Shown here one piece after another: positions 44,301-53,624 of a DNA stretch of 64,000 nucleotides (position 1 is the first letter of the stretch; each line of letters begins with the position of its first letter). This DNA is from Burkholderiales bacterium C2 (lineage in GTDB: Bacteria > Pseudomonadota > Gammaproteobacteria > Burkholderiales > Burkholderiaceae_C), in NCBI GenBank assembly GCA_005503085.1, contig SCOI01000003.1, positions 62,001-126,000 of the forward strand, in the 5' to 3' direction. The notes under the pieces are model-generated. The model made no database searches. It worked only from the letters and a program-made list of their open reading frames with translations, and was not told where the DNA came from. The position numbers were made by a program, and so were the translations under genes.

Positions 44301-46696
44301 CGCTCGGCCCAGGCCGCCGGGCCCTGAAGGCGCAGCGCCATCTCGGCATAGTCGGCGGCCAGATCGAAGGCGGCCGCGTGCATCGCCTGCTGCGAGGCCT
44401 GCTCGTTGGCCAGGGCCAGCGCGGCGCGTTCGTCGGCCTCGCTGATCAGGGCCTGGGCGGCATTCAGATGGTTCAACACATGGAAGGGCAGGGCCGCCGG
44501 TTGCTGGTGGCGCGAGCGCAGCAGGCGGCCGATCTGCAGATGCAGGCGCGCGCGCGATTGCTCGGGCACCAGGCGCCAGGCCGCCTCCTGCACGCGGTCA
44601 TGGGCGAAGGCATAGCGCACCGCGGCCTCGCTCGGCGCCAGATGGGCGGCGTAGCGGTAGAGCTTGTTGCCGGGCACCAGCAGCTGGGCCTGCAGCGCCG
44701 GCAGCAGGCCGGCGGCGACCTCGGCGCCGGGGCGGTCGAGTGCGGTGGCCAGCGTGCCGAGGTCGAAACTCCCGCCCAGGAAGGCACCGACCGAGAGCAT
44801 CCGGCGGCAGTCCTCGGGCAGGGGCTGAAGCTGCGCCAGCATCAGCTCGACGACGTTGTCCGCCATCTGCGTCTGGGCGATCTGTGCGGCCGACCAATCC
44901 CAGCGCTGGCGCGCGAGGTCGAAATGGATCAAGCGGCGCTGCGCCAGTTCCTCGACGAAGCGGCGCAGGAAGAAGGGGTTGCCGGCGGTCTTGGCCTGGC
45001 ATAGCGCGGCCAGCTCGGCGACCTCGGCGGCCGGTCTGTGCAGACTGTCGGCCAGCAGCTGGCCGATCTCGCCGGCGCCCAGCGGCGCGATGGCCAGTGC
45101 CAGAAAGCGCGGCCCCAGTGCGCGCAGCTCGGCCAGGTCCTGACTCAGCGGGTGTTCGGGGGGCAGCTCGTTGTCGCGCCAGGCCAGCACGATCAGGGTG
45201 TGGCGCAGCTCGGTATCGCTGGCCCATTCGCGCAGCAGGCGGCGCGAGCTGCGGTCGGCCCATTGCAGATCGTCCAGGAACAGGGTCTGAGGCTCGTCCT
45301 CGCTGGCCAGCGCCGCCAGGCACAGGCGCAGGCTGCGCATGAAGCGGCTTTCGGCCTCGGCCGGCGCCAGCGCCACCGGCGCTGCCGGCTCGCCCAGCAG
45401 CGGCCTGAACTCGGCGATGGCCTCGGCCACGACGGCCGCCGCGCTGCCCAGCCGCTCGCACAGGCGTTCGCGCCAGAACTGCTGGCGCGCCGGCGCCTGG
45501 GCCAGGATCTGCTCGGCGCGCTGGGCCAGCAGGCTCAGCAGCGCGCCATAGGGCTGGTGCTGGCCGAACTGGTTGAACTTGGCCGCGACAAAGCTGCCGC
45601 GCTGGGCCAGCAGGCTGCGCTGCGCGGCGTTGACGAGTGCAGTCTTGCCTATGCCCGAGAAGCCGGCGATGCCGACCAGCTGGCTCGCGCCGGCGGCGGC
45701 GGCCTCGAAGGCCGCGCCGAGCTGGCGCAGCTCGGTCTCGCGGCCATAGAGCCGGCCGCTGAGCTGGAAGCGGCCGCTGCGGTCGCCCCGGCCCGGCATG
45801 AAATGGGGCGGTTCGCGGCCCTCGGTCAGCGCCGTCAGGCACAGGGCCAGGTCTTGCCTGAGGGCCGGGTGGCTCTGGTAGCGGGCCTCGGGTTCCTTCT
45901 GCAGGCAGCGTTCCAGCACGGCCGCCAGCGCCGGCGAGGCATCGGCGCGCCGGGCGGTGGCCAGCGGCGCCGGCACGGCCAGATGGGCATGGACGGCCTG
46001 GGCGGCGTCCTGGCATTCGAACAGCGGTGCGCCGGTCAGGGCCTCGTACAGCGTGGCGCCGAGGCTGTAGAAATCCGCCCGGTAGTCGACATCGCGGCTC
46101 ATCCGGCCGGTCTGCTCGGGGGCCAGCGTGGCCAGGCTGCCGTCCAGCGCGTCGGCGCGCAGCAGCAGCGCACGCTCCTGGGCGATCTCGGCGGCGATGC
46201 CGAAGTCGCACAGCAGTATGCGCGCCAGCGGATCGTCATGCTGGGCCAGCAGCACATTGCCCGGATGCAGGTCGCGGTGCACGACGCCTTGCTCATGGAT
46301 GACTTCCAAGGCATCGACCAGGGCCAGTCCCAGGCGCAGCACGGCCGGCTGGCTCAGCGGCGCGGCGCCGCTGCGCAGTCGCTGCCGCAGGGTCTGCAGG
46401 CCCAGGTCGGGCAGGCGCATATAGGGCCGGCCCGCATGGCTGGCCAGGGCCTCGGGGCGCAGGATATGCGGGTGATCGAAACGCCGCGCGATCTCGAACT
46501 CGTAGCGAAAGCGCGCCAGCTCGGCGGCGCTGGGCATGGCCGCTCGCAGATAGACCAGCACCGCCCGCTGGCCCCGGGCATCGACCGCGCGCAGCACGCC
46601 GTTGCGCCGGCTGCCGGGCAGTTGTTCGGTGATCTGCCACCCATTCACACTGTCACCGAGACCCCAACCAAGGTCCCCCTGTGCCTGACGAAGCAT
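41312..46696 (-). CDS. Giant Ser/Thr kinase-like/AAA ATPase/GAF/PAS/GGDEF signalling protein
   Basis: A 1794-residue cytoplasmic multi-domain protein. Residues 10-290 are a protein-kinase fold with HRDLHPGN (about 139), DFGIA and APEQTGR. The glycine loop and the beta-3 lysine appear absent (AVLVYLRA where VxLK is expected). Residues about 330-620 are an AAA_16-type ATPase: GFSGIGKT Walker A (about 345) and LFLDDLQWAD Walker B (about 470). A long helical TPR-like region follows to about 1300. A GAF domain is at about 1330-1490, a coiled coil, then PAS at about 1515-1615. The GGDEF domain at 1630-1790 has an intact GGEEF, so it should make c-di-GMP. The start is ATG 46696; upstream starts lack support. 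Confidence 0.88.
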   Translation of the reverse strand: MLRQAQGDLGWGLGDSVNGWQITEQLPGSRRNGVLRAVDARGQRAVLVYLRAAMPSAAELARFRYEFEIARRFDHPHILRPEALASHAGRPYMRLPDLGLQTLRQRLRSGAAPLSQPAVLRLGLALVDALEVIHEQGVVHRDLHPGNVLLAQHDDPLARILLCDFGIAAEIAQERALLLRADALDGSLATLAPEQTGRMSRDVDYRADFYSLGATLYEALTGAPLFECQDAAQAVHAHLAVPAPLATARRADASPALAAVLERCLQKEPEARYQSHPALRQDLALCLTALTEGREPPHFMPGRGDRSGRFQLSGRLYGRETELRQLGAAFEAAAAGASQLVGIAGFSGIGKTALVNAAQRSLLAQRGSFVAAKFNQFGQHQPYGALLSLLAQRAEQILAQAPARQQFWRERLCERLGSAAAVVAEAIAEFRPLLGEPAAPVALAPAEAESRFMRSLRLCLAALASEDEPQTLFLDDLQWADRSSRRLLREWASDTELRHTLIVLAWRDNELPPEHPLSQDLAELRALGPRFLALAIAPLGAGEIGQLLADSLHRPAAEVAELAALCQAKTAGNPFFLRRFVEELAQRRLIHFDLARQRWDWSAAQIAQTQMADNVVELMLAQLQPLPEDCRRMLSVGAFLGGSFDLGTLATALDRPGAEVAAGLLPALQAQLLVPGNKLYRYAAHLAPSEAAVRYAFAHDRVQEAAWRLVPEQSRARLHLQIGRLLRSRHQQPAALPFHVLNHLNAAQALISEADERAALALANEQASQQAMHAAAFDLAADYAEMALRLQGPAAWAERPEALLELHLQAARMAYLSGRHSRMDELLAAALARLSEPAQRARLLEVRIEASYAQGQLSETLDLGLQVLAMLGAELPQADSPAQVVALVAAVRDEINALGLPALAALAPMSDARMLQLISISAKMTAAAYIARPALLPLLTVFQVRLMMAHGHVPGALSAYSVLGLMWAEFLGDYRQAYALGRLSMQLVREHGWLQVYAHAGFSFNAFLQHWIEPLSQGLPGLMETHRNGLEGGNLRHAGLGLYVHDCHAFLAGQPLPALAQSLAVHRDALQRMRQPVAADYQDALLALVQELLLPTLPAQALESGSCSGQALAAVYQQRKDQTGLMFLHAWRALLHFLAERPAEALLEARAASALFAAARGMHAVPLVVFIAALAGLRCASDAAAREAALAEAETALHKLGRWNEAGPGTFSAKYHLLAAELAWARGADALPAFDAAVASAELPLTGTPLDAGLAHAARGRYLAATLPQEPAAAQAALAQARLHWLQWGAPGVAQRTLPMPTPEAPRRSDAVDISSLMKAMQAINAEAELPRLLRRLLRVVGENAGAQRAAIVLASGHERAGAAAALRWTLRADVGLGDTESEMAPLALEQAGERLPLSLLRRVLAGGKTVLIDDARSATDAQREPYFAAREARSVLSTPLLKQGRTVGALYLENASAAGVFTAGRVEFLELLCANVVNAVDNARLVAELQELTAGLEQRVEQRTQELRDSEQRLRTILDNAPVPMTLTRRSDALLIYANEAAARLADRPLGEIVGRPAESFYRDPQERTRLQAKFLREGRLVDEEVSLLGSGGSVLWVMVSMVPVSYNGELADLATIVDITERKQLELELQRLATTDALTGVANRRSFIEQAERELERARRHSLPLALVMMDIDHFKRINDSLGHAGGDAAIRQVVQACAQLVRRLDVIGRLGGEEFALLLPQTELAAAQPLVERLRAQIAALMPDQAGGALTASFGITALRAGDCRVDELLLRADEALYAAKHQGRNCVVSR

Positions 46697-46818
46697 CTGA
46701 AACCGCTTTTCTCTGTCTGTCACCGATGAGCTGCAAATGTAACCGGCCGACCGTGACAGCCCGGCGCAGACCGTGGCTAGGGGCATGATGGGGCCTGGAC
46801 GCCGACCCGGAGAGCGCT

Positions 46819-48006
46819 GTGAAGAAACCATCCCAACGACCGGCCGCGCTGATCCGCGATCTGCGCGGCGGCCTGCGCCTGATCACCGACGGGGTCGGCG
46901 GCGTGACCGGCCTGGTCGAGAGCCTGCACGGCCGCATCGCCCGTGTCGCGCCGCCGCTGGGCCGGGTGGCGGATGCGCCGACGCGCGGCATCACCGGTCT
47001 GGTCTATCGCAGCATCCGCGGCACCACCGGTCTGGTGGGCGCGGGCCTGGACGCGGCGCTGGCCCGCCTGCAGGAGCAGTTGCAGGCGCAGTTACAGGAT
47101 GAGCCCGACGCCCAATCTGGTCGGCGCCGCGAGGCCGTGGTGGCCGCGCTCAATGGCGTGCTGGGCGACCATCTGCTGCGCAGCGGCAACCCGCTGGCGC
47201 AGCCGCTGGTGCTGCGCTTTCAGGGCAGTGGCCCGAAGCCGCTGCTGTTGATCCATGGCCTGTGCATGAACGACCAGCAATGGCTGCGCGACGGCCATGA
47301 CCATGGCCAGGCGCTGGCCGCCGAGCTGGGCTTCACGCCCGTCTATGCGCGCTACAACAGCGGCCTGCATATCTCGGCCAACGGTCTGGCCCTGGCCGAG
47401 GAACTCGAGCGCCTGCTGCAGCGCTGGCCCGAGCCGGTCGAGGAACTGGCCATCATTGGCCACAGCATGGGCGGCCTGCTCGCACGCAGCGCTGTCCAGC
47501 AGGCCTTGCAGCGCGATATGGCCTGGCCGCTGCTGCTGCGCCGCCTGGTCTTTCTGGGCAGCCCGCACCACGGCGCGCCGCTGGAGCGGGCCGGCAACTG
47601 GCTGCACCAGGGCCTGGGGCTGAGCCCCTATCTGGCGCCGTTCACGCGCCTGTCGGGCCTGCGCAGCGCCGGCATCACCGACCTGCGCCATGGCAATCTG
47701 CTGGAGGCCGACTGGGTCGGTGAAAGCCGTTTTGCCGGCCGCGACCGGCGCGTGGTCGTGCCGCTGCCGCAGGGCGTGAGCTGCTATGCGGTGGCCGGCA
47801 CGCTGGGGCGCAGCGACGGCGGCCGGCTCGCAGATGGGCTGGGGGACGGGCTGGTGCCGCTGGACAGCGCGCTGGGCCGCCATGCCCATCCCCAGCGCCG
47901 GCTGCGCCTGCCGGCCTCGAACCACTGGGTCGCGCGCGGCACCCACCACCTGGACCTGCTGAGCAGCCCGGCGGTCTATGCCCGGCTGCGGCGCTGGCTG
48001 GCCTGA
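46819..48006 (+). CDS. Alpha/beta hydrolase, lipase/PGAP1-like
   Basis: A 395-residue hydrolase. The N-terminal 110 residues are a helical region with repeated GVTGLVES, GITGLVYR, GTTGLVGA motifs. The hydrolase core has LLLIHGLCMNDQQW, the nucleophile elbow GHSMGGLLAR and LGSPHHGAPLERAG, the last typical of triacylglycerol lipases and PGAP1-like proteins; the base His is probably in SNHW or THH near the end. No signal peptide is evident. The GTG start has GGAGAG upstream. It is divergent from the giant signalling gene. Confidence 0.85.
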   Translation: MKKPSQRPAALIRDLRGGLRLITDGVGGVTGLVESLHGRIARVAPPLGRVADAPTRGITGLVYRSIRGTTGLVGAGLDAALARLQEQLQAQLQDEPDAQSGRRREAVVAALNGVLGDHLLRSGNPLAQPLVLRFQGSGPKPLLLIHGLCMNDQQWLRDGHDHGQALAAELGFTPVYARYNSGLHISANGLALAEELERLLQRWPEPVEELAIIGHSMGGLLARSAVQQALQRDMAWPLLLRRLVFLGSPHHGAPLERAGNWLHQGLGLSPYLAPFTRLSGLRSAGITDLRHGNLLEADWVGESRFAGRDRRVVVPLPQGVSCYAVAGTLGRSDGGRLADGLGDGLVPLDSALGRHAHPQRRLRLPASNHWVARGTHHLDLLSSPAVYARLRRWLA

Positions 48007-48012
48007 TCCGGC

Positions 48013-49014
48013 TCAGCGCCGGGTCGAGAAGGGATAGGCCGGGTCGTTATAGCCCGGCGTCGAGGCATGACCTGGCACCACCAGCGAATCGACCAGAGCC
48101 TCGTCCTCGGCTCCGATGCTGCAGTCCAGCGCGCCCAGATAGTCCTGCCACTGGGCCAGGGTGCGCGGGCCGGCGATCACCGCGCTGACGGCGCGGTGGG
48201 CCAGCACCCAGGCGGTGGCGAAATGGCTCAGGGAACGGCCGCTGCCCTCGCAATGCGCCTTCAGCGTCTGCGCGATCTGCAGCGACTCCTCGCGGAACTC
48301 CGTCTCCAGCATGCGTTTGTCGCCACGACCGGCGCGCGTGCCCTCGGCCGGCGCGGCACCCGGCGCGTACTTGCCCGACAGCACGCCGCGCGCGATCGGG
48401 CTGTAGGGCACGACGCCGATGCCGTGGTGAGCGCAGACCGGCAGCACCTCGACCTCGGGCTGGCGGTTCAGCAGGTTGTAATAGGGCTGGCAGACCACCG
48501 GGCCCGGCATGTTCAGCGAGCGCGCCTGATGAACGATCTCGGCGATGCGCCAGCCGCGGAAGTTCGACAGTCCCCAGTAGCGGATCTTGCCGGCGCGCAG
48601 CAGCGCATCGATCGCGCGCAGCGGTTCCTCCAGGTCCATGCCCAGGTAGTCGCGGTGCAGGTAGTAGATATCGATATGGTCGGTGCCCAGGCGCTGCAGG
48701 CTGGCCTCGCATTCGCGCAACATCCAGGCGCGCGAATACTGCGACTCGTTGGGCCGGCCCGACATCCTGTTGCCCAGCTTGGTGGCCAGCACCCAGTCGT
48801 GGCGGGCGCCGTTCTTGAGCAGCGCGCCGACCATGGTCTCGGAGGCGCCGGTGCTGTAGACATCGGCGGTGTCGATGAAATTGACGCCCTGCTCGCGGGC
48901 ATGGGCGACGATGCTGCGCGCCTCGGTGATATCGGTCTGGTCGCCGAACATCATCGTGCCCAGGCACAGCGTGGAGACCTGGAGTGGGGACTTGCCAAGG
49001 GAGCGGTAGTGCAT
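48013..49014 (-). CDS. Aldo/keto reductase, last gene of the chr cluster
   Basis: A 333-residue NADPH-dependent reductase. The catalytic tetrad is Asp48 and Tyr53 (FIDTADVY), Lys79 (ATKLG) and His120 (YYLHRDY). The C-terminal cofactor region is VIAGPRTLAQW. It fits the subfamily of YajO/potassium-channel-beta-like AKRs. Substrate unknown; in context it could reduce toxic carbonyls or quinones formed under chromate stress (inference). It starts 16 bp after the secreted-protein gene on the same strand, with AGGAAAG upstream. Confidence 0.92.
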   Translation of the reverse strand: MHYRSLGKSPLQVSTLCLGTMMFGDQTDITEARSIVAHAREQGVNFIDTADVYSTGASETMVGALLKNGARHDWVLATKLGNRMSGRPNESQYSRAWMLRECEASLQRLGTDHIDIYYLHRDYLGMDLEEPLRAIDALLRAGKIRYWGLSNFRGWRIAEIVHQARSLNMPGPVVCQPYYNLLNRQPEVEVLPVCAHHGIGVVPYSPIARGVLSGKYAPGAAPAEGTRAGRGDKRMLETEFREESLQIAQTLKAHCEGSGRSLSHFATAWVLAHRAVSAVIAGPRTLAQWQDYLGALDCSIGAEDEALVDSLVVPGHASTPGYNDPAYPFSTRR

Positions 49015-49030
49015 CGTGCGGCTTTCTTTC

Positions 49031-49411
49031 CTATCGTTGCAAAGCGAGTTCGAGCGTCAGCGCGCGCTCGGACTTGTTGGACCACATCCAGCAGTAGTCC
49101 TGGTCGACGGCAGCCAGCAGCTGGCCTTCGGCGGTGCCGGCGCCATCGATTTTGGCCGGGTAGCTGACCTTCTTGCCTTCGTGATAGTGGATGTTGAAGT
49201 TCGTCGGCCCTTCGGCCTTGAAGCTCCAGGTCACCGTCTGGCCCTTGGCCAGCTTGCCGCAGACCTCGGCGAACTGGGCCGGCGCGATGCTGGCCTTGTG
49301 CTCGAAGCGGCCGGATTCGCTCCAGCGAATCTCGACCAGCTCGGCCCGGGCGGCGAACGATGCCAGGCTCAGCAGGGCGGACAGGGCGATCAACGGCAAA
49401 TGGGTTTTCAT
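49031..49411 (-). CDS. Small periplasmic protein of unknown function (chr cluster)
   Basis: A 126-residue protein with signal peptide MKTHLPLIALSALLSLASFAARA. The mature domain is beta-rich with FNIHYHEGKKVSYP and a pair of aromatic/Cys elements (DQDYCWMWSNKS). Two Cys (VCGKL and YCWM) could form a disulphide, and HYHEG could bind a metal. The fold looks cupredoxin-like in outline (long sandwich, late Cys-Trp-Met-Trp), but this is only a suggestion. It starts 7 bp after the His-rich transporter gene. Confidence 0.7.
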   Translation of the reverse strand: MKTHLPLIALSALLSLASFAARAELVEIRWSESGRFEHKASIAPAQFAEVCGKLAKGQTVTWSFKAEGPTNFNIHYHEGKKVSYPAKIDGAGTAEGQLLAAVDQDYCWMWSNKSERALTLELALQR

Positions 49412-49418
49412 CGGGGTG

Positions 49419-50474
49419 TCAATGCTTGTGGACGTGGTGCACATCAGGCACATGGGCATGGCTGTGGCTCAGCGGGGGATGGTAATGCCGATGGCTGTGG
49501 GCGACGCCGGGCATGGGGTCGTGGGCATGGTCATGATGCCCGTCGTCATGCCTATGGGCATGCTCGTGCGTCAGCGCTTCATGCTGATGCTCGTGTCCAT
49601 GGGTTTCGGACAGATGCACGAGCACGCCCAGCAGCATCAGCCCGCCGCCCAGCGCCATGCCCCAGCCTGCCGAGCGGTCGCCCAGGGCAAAGGCGGCAAA
49701 GGCTCCGATGAAGGGCGCGAAGGCAAACACCGAGCCGGTGCGGGCGGCGCCAAAAGCGCGCTGGGCCAGCAGATAGAAGCGCAGGCTCAGACCGTAGCCG
49801 GTGGCGCCGACGGCCAGCAGGCCCAAGGCGGCGAGCACGCCGGGCGTGGGTTCGCCAGACAGCCAGGCCAGGGAGGCGGTGGCCGACGCGCCCAGCGCCG
49901 CCTTGACCAGCACCACCTGGCCCGGATCGCGCTCGGCCAGCGCGCGCGACAAGGTGTTGTCCATGCCCCAGGCCGCCGTGGCCAGCAGCACGGCCAGCAG
50001 ACCCAGCCACTGACTGCCACCGCTGAGCCCCTGTTCGAGCACCAGCAGCAGTCCGCCGGCCAGCAACAGCAACATCGCCGCCCAGACCCGGCGTTCCATG
50101 GTCTCGCCATAGAGACGCCAGGCCAGCATGGCGGTGAACAGCGCCTCCAGGGTCAGCATCAGCGAGGCGCCGGTGCCACTGCTGCGCTGCAGGCCCCAGG
50201 CCATCGCGACCGGGCCGATGACGGCTCCGAAGCAGGCGACGGCCAGCAGCCGAGGCAGGTCCGAGCGCAGCAGACGCGCTTCCTTCTCGACCGGTTGGCG
50301 CAGCAGGCCACCGACCAGGGCCGCGCCGGCATACAAGAAGGCGGCGGTGGTGAACGGGCCCAGACCCAGGCCCAGTTGCTGAACCAGCGGCGTGCTGAGG
50401 CCGAACAGCGCTGCCGCCAGCAGCGCCAGCAAGCCGCCTTTGAGTGCGGGAAGATCAGACGCGGTGCTTGCCAT
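49419..50474 (-). CDS. DMT/EamA transporter with long His-rich tail
   Basis: A 351-residue inner-membrane protein. Residues 1-288 have ten hydrophobic segments in two EamA halves (GGLLALLAAALFGLSTPLV start). The last 63 residues are a hydrophilic tail with 23 His, in HxH and HHxH patterns with Asp/Glu. Such tails bind Zn, Ni, Co or Cu in metal carriers, but EamA proteins usually move organic solutes. It lies in the chr cluster, 12 bp after the ATP-grasp gene. Whether it exports a metal, a metal complex or a metabolite is unknown. Confidence 0.85.
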   Translation of the reverse strand: MASTASDLPALKGGLLALLAAALFGLSTPLVQQLGLGLGPFTTAAFLYAGAALVGGLLRQPVEKEARLLRSDLPRLLAVACFGAVIGPVAMAWGLQRSSGTGASLMLTLEALFTAMLAWRLYGETMERRVWAAMLLLLAGGLLLVLEQGLSGGSQWLGLLAVLLATAAWGMDNTLSRALAERDPGQVVLVKAALGASATASLAWLSGEPTPGVLAALGLLAVGATGYGLSLRFYLLAQRAFGAARTGSVFAFAPFIGAFAAFALGDRSAGWGMALGGGLMLLGVLVHLSETHGHEHQHEALTHEHAHRHDDGHHDHAHDPMPGVAHSHRHYHPPLSHSHAHVPDVHHVHKH

Positions 50475-50486
50475 CAGGAGCTCATT

Positions 50487-51524
50487 TCACCATGCGGTCA
50501 AGCGTGCCTTCACCGCCGCCACCAGGGGGTCGATGGCCGACGGCGGGAACGGCGACACGCTGCTGACGTTGATCTCGCAGAGCACGAAACGTTCGGCCTG
50601 CTCGGCCGTGGGCTCGCCGAACATGAAGTCGCAATCCCACAGCATCGGCAGTTGCTCCCGTGCGAGGCCGACCCGCTGCCGCAGGAGCTCGATCCAGCCG
50701 GTCTCCAGCAGCCGTCTGAGTGACTGGAACTGCGGCCGGTCGGCCGGGTGGTAATGGCGTGGCCCCGGCATCGGTGCCGCCTCGCCCGGTCTGCCCGGGT
50801 GAAGCGCATTGAGCGCTTGATGACCGAAACCCACGACCCTATCCTCGACGAGATAGGCGCGCACCATGCCATCGACCAAGCGGGGCTGCCAGGCTTGGTC
50901 GACCATATGGCCACCATGCTCCGGCTCGAAATAAGTCGCGAGATGCGACAGCAATGTGCTCATATCGATGCGCTGCTCCTCGCAGCCGCGCTGGGCATGG
51001 CGCACCGCCAGCAGCGCCGAGCCAGCGAGCTGCTCGACCCGCCACACCCCGATGCCGCTGTGGCCGCGGTGCTGCTTGAGCACGCGCGCGCCGATCTGCA
51101 AGCGCTGAGGCAGTTCTTCGGCCAGTTGCGCGAGGCTGTCGACACGGACTGCATCGCTGCCGAAGGGCAGCCCGCACACATCCAGCAGCACGTCCTTGGT
51201 GCCCAGGCGCAGGATGACGTCCGGATGCGTGCTGACGAAGGCGCCAGCCTGCGCGAGCTCGCGCAGCAGCGTGTCGAGCCGATCCCGACGGCGGCCGGAT
51301 TCGATCGGATTGCTCCAGATCAGCACGCCGTCGACGCGGCGCAACTGCTCGGCGACCTCGTCGGCAAAATCATCGTGATAGATGGCCGGTTCTGCCAAGA
51401 CGCCCGCAGCAGCGAAGGCTTCGAACAGCATCGCGAAGCGGCTCTCGCCCGGGTCGCAGCGTTGGCGTGCCCCGTGGTCGCCGGGATAGAGCAGGGCCAG
51501 GGTCGGTGGGTGCTCGGCAGCCAT
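50487..51524 (-). CDS. ATP-grasp protein (Cj0069-like) in the chr cluster
   Basis: A 345-residue cytoplasmic protein with an ATP-grasp layout. Residues 1-110 are an N-terminal alpha/beta domain (LLYPGDHGARQRCDPGESRF). VLKQHRGHSGIGVW is the ATP-lysine/glycine loop. The metal-binding end motif LWDCDFMFGE...LCEINVSSVSPFPPSA resembles the E-x-N-x-S element of ATP-grasp ligases such as glutathione synthetase. Family resemblance is to the Cj0069 group, of unknown reaction. AAGGA precedes the ATG. Position suggests it makes or modifies a peptide or thiol used in metal stress (inference). Confidence 0.7.
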   Translation of the reverse strand: MAAEHPPTLALLYPGDHGARQRCDPGESRFAMLFEAFAAAGVLAEPAIYHDDFADEVAEQLRRVDGVLIWSNPIESGRRRDRLDTLLRELAQAGAFVSTHPDVILRLGTKDVLLDVCGLPFGSDAVRVDSLAQLAEELPQRLQIGARVLKQHRGHSGIGVWRVEQLAGSALLAVRHAQRGCEEQRIDMSTLLSHLATYFEPEHGGHMVDQAWQPRLVDGMVRAYLVEDRVVGFGHQALNALHPGRPGEAAPMPGPRHYHPADRPQFQSLRRLLETGWIELLRQRVGLAREQLPMLWDCDFMFGEPTAEQAERFVLCEINVSSVSPFPPSAIDPLVAAVKARLTAW

Positions 51525-51563
51525 TGCTCAGTCCTTCAACGCGGGCGGGATCGCCGGGCGCCG

Positions 51564-52262
51564 TCAGTCGGTCTTGCCGCTGGGCTGCAGCTCGCGCCCC
51601 TCACGGGACCAGCGGTCGATGCCACCGACCAGAAAGCGCGCCCGGATGCCTTGAGCGCGCAGTCGCAGCGCGGTCGCACGACCGACTTCATGGCCATAGA
51701 CACAGTAGACCAGCACCTCGCTCCCCGTGGCCAGTGTTGCGGACCATTCTGCGACGCGGGCCGGATTGCGCCAGCAGGCGCCGGGCAACATCGTCGCGGC
51801 CTGTTCGTAGATCGCCTCACGGCGCACATCGAGCAGGCTGACCCGCCTGGGATCGACCGTGTCCGGATCGACTGCCAGTTCCTCGCTGGCCGCCTGCACG
51901 GCCTGCTGGTAGCGCTGGTAGACCTCGTCCCAGGCGATGGTGGCCATGAAATCATCGACATCAGCGCCAGCCTGGGCGCCATGATCGAGAGGCTTGGCAA
52001 GCTCGCGCGCGTCCATCGCCAGGATCGGGGTACCGCCGGCCATCGCCTCCTCGGGGTTTGCCACCCACTGGTTGAGCAGCCGGCCCTCGCGCGGATGCAA
52101 GCTCAGCAGCACCCAACCCGAACCGCCGCCCAGGGCCTTGCCCATGGCGACGAACTCCTCGCGCCAGCCCTCCACGCTGCCGAAGCTGGCGCTCAGGGCC
52201 AGCGCCATCGCCGGGGCCATGTCTTGCCCGGCACGGCCGGGGTCTTGAATCGGTGTGTCCAT
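51564..52262 (-). CDS. SOD-like/rhodanese fusion (ChrC-ChrE-like)
   Basis: A 232-residue two-domain protein. Residues 15-120 match only the C-terminal domain of Fe/Mn superoxide dismutase (SASFGSVEGWREEF, GSGWVLLSLHP, TPILAMDARE, IAWDEVYQRY). Of its two metal ligands Asp84 is kept, but the His of the EHAYY motif is Leu88, and the N-terminal SOD domain with the other two ligands is absent. So SOD activity is not expected. Residues 135-230 are a rhodanese domain with Cys187 in VYCVYGHEV. In Cupriavidus metallidurans the chr cluster has separate chrC (SOD-type) and chrE (rhodanese) genes. GAGGAG precedes the ATG. Confidence 0.85.
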   Translation of the reverse strand: MDTPIQDPGRAGQDMAPAMALALSASFGSVEGWREEFVAMGKALGGGSGWVLLSLHPREGRLLNQWVANPEEAMAGGTPILAMDARELAKPLDHGAQAGADVDDFMATIAWDEVYQRYQQAVQAASEELAVDPDTVDPRRVSLLDVRREAIYEQAATMLPGACWRNPARVAEWSATLATGSEVLVYCVYGHEVGRATALRLRAQGIRARFLVGGIDRWSREGRELQPSGKTD

Positions 52263-52271
52263 CAATACTCC

Positions 52272-53620
<1,349 letters not shown>

Positions 53621-53624
<4 letters not shown>

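Noticed and set aside
41258-45004. Open frame of 1248 codons on the plus strand opposite the giant signalling gene
   Set aside because: Low-complexity Gln/Ala/Arg/His translation without motifs; shadow of the real minus-strand gene.
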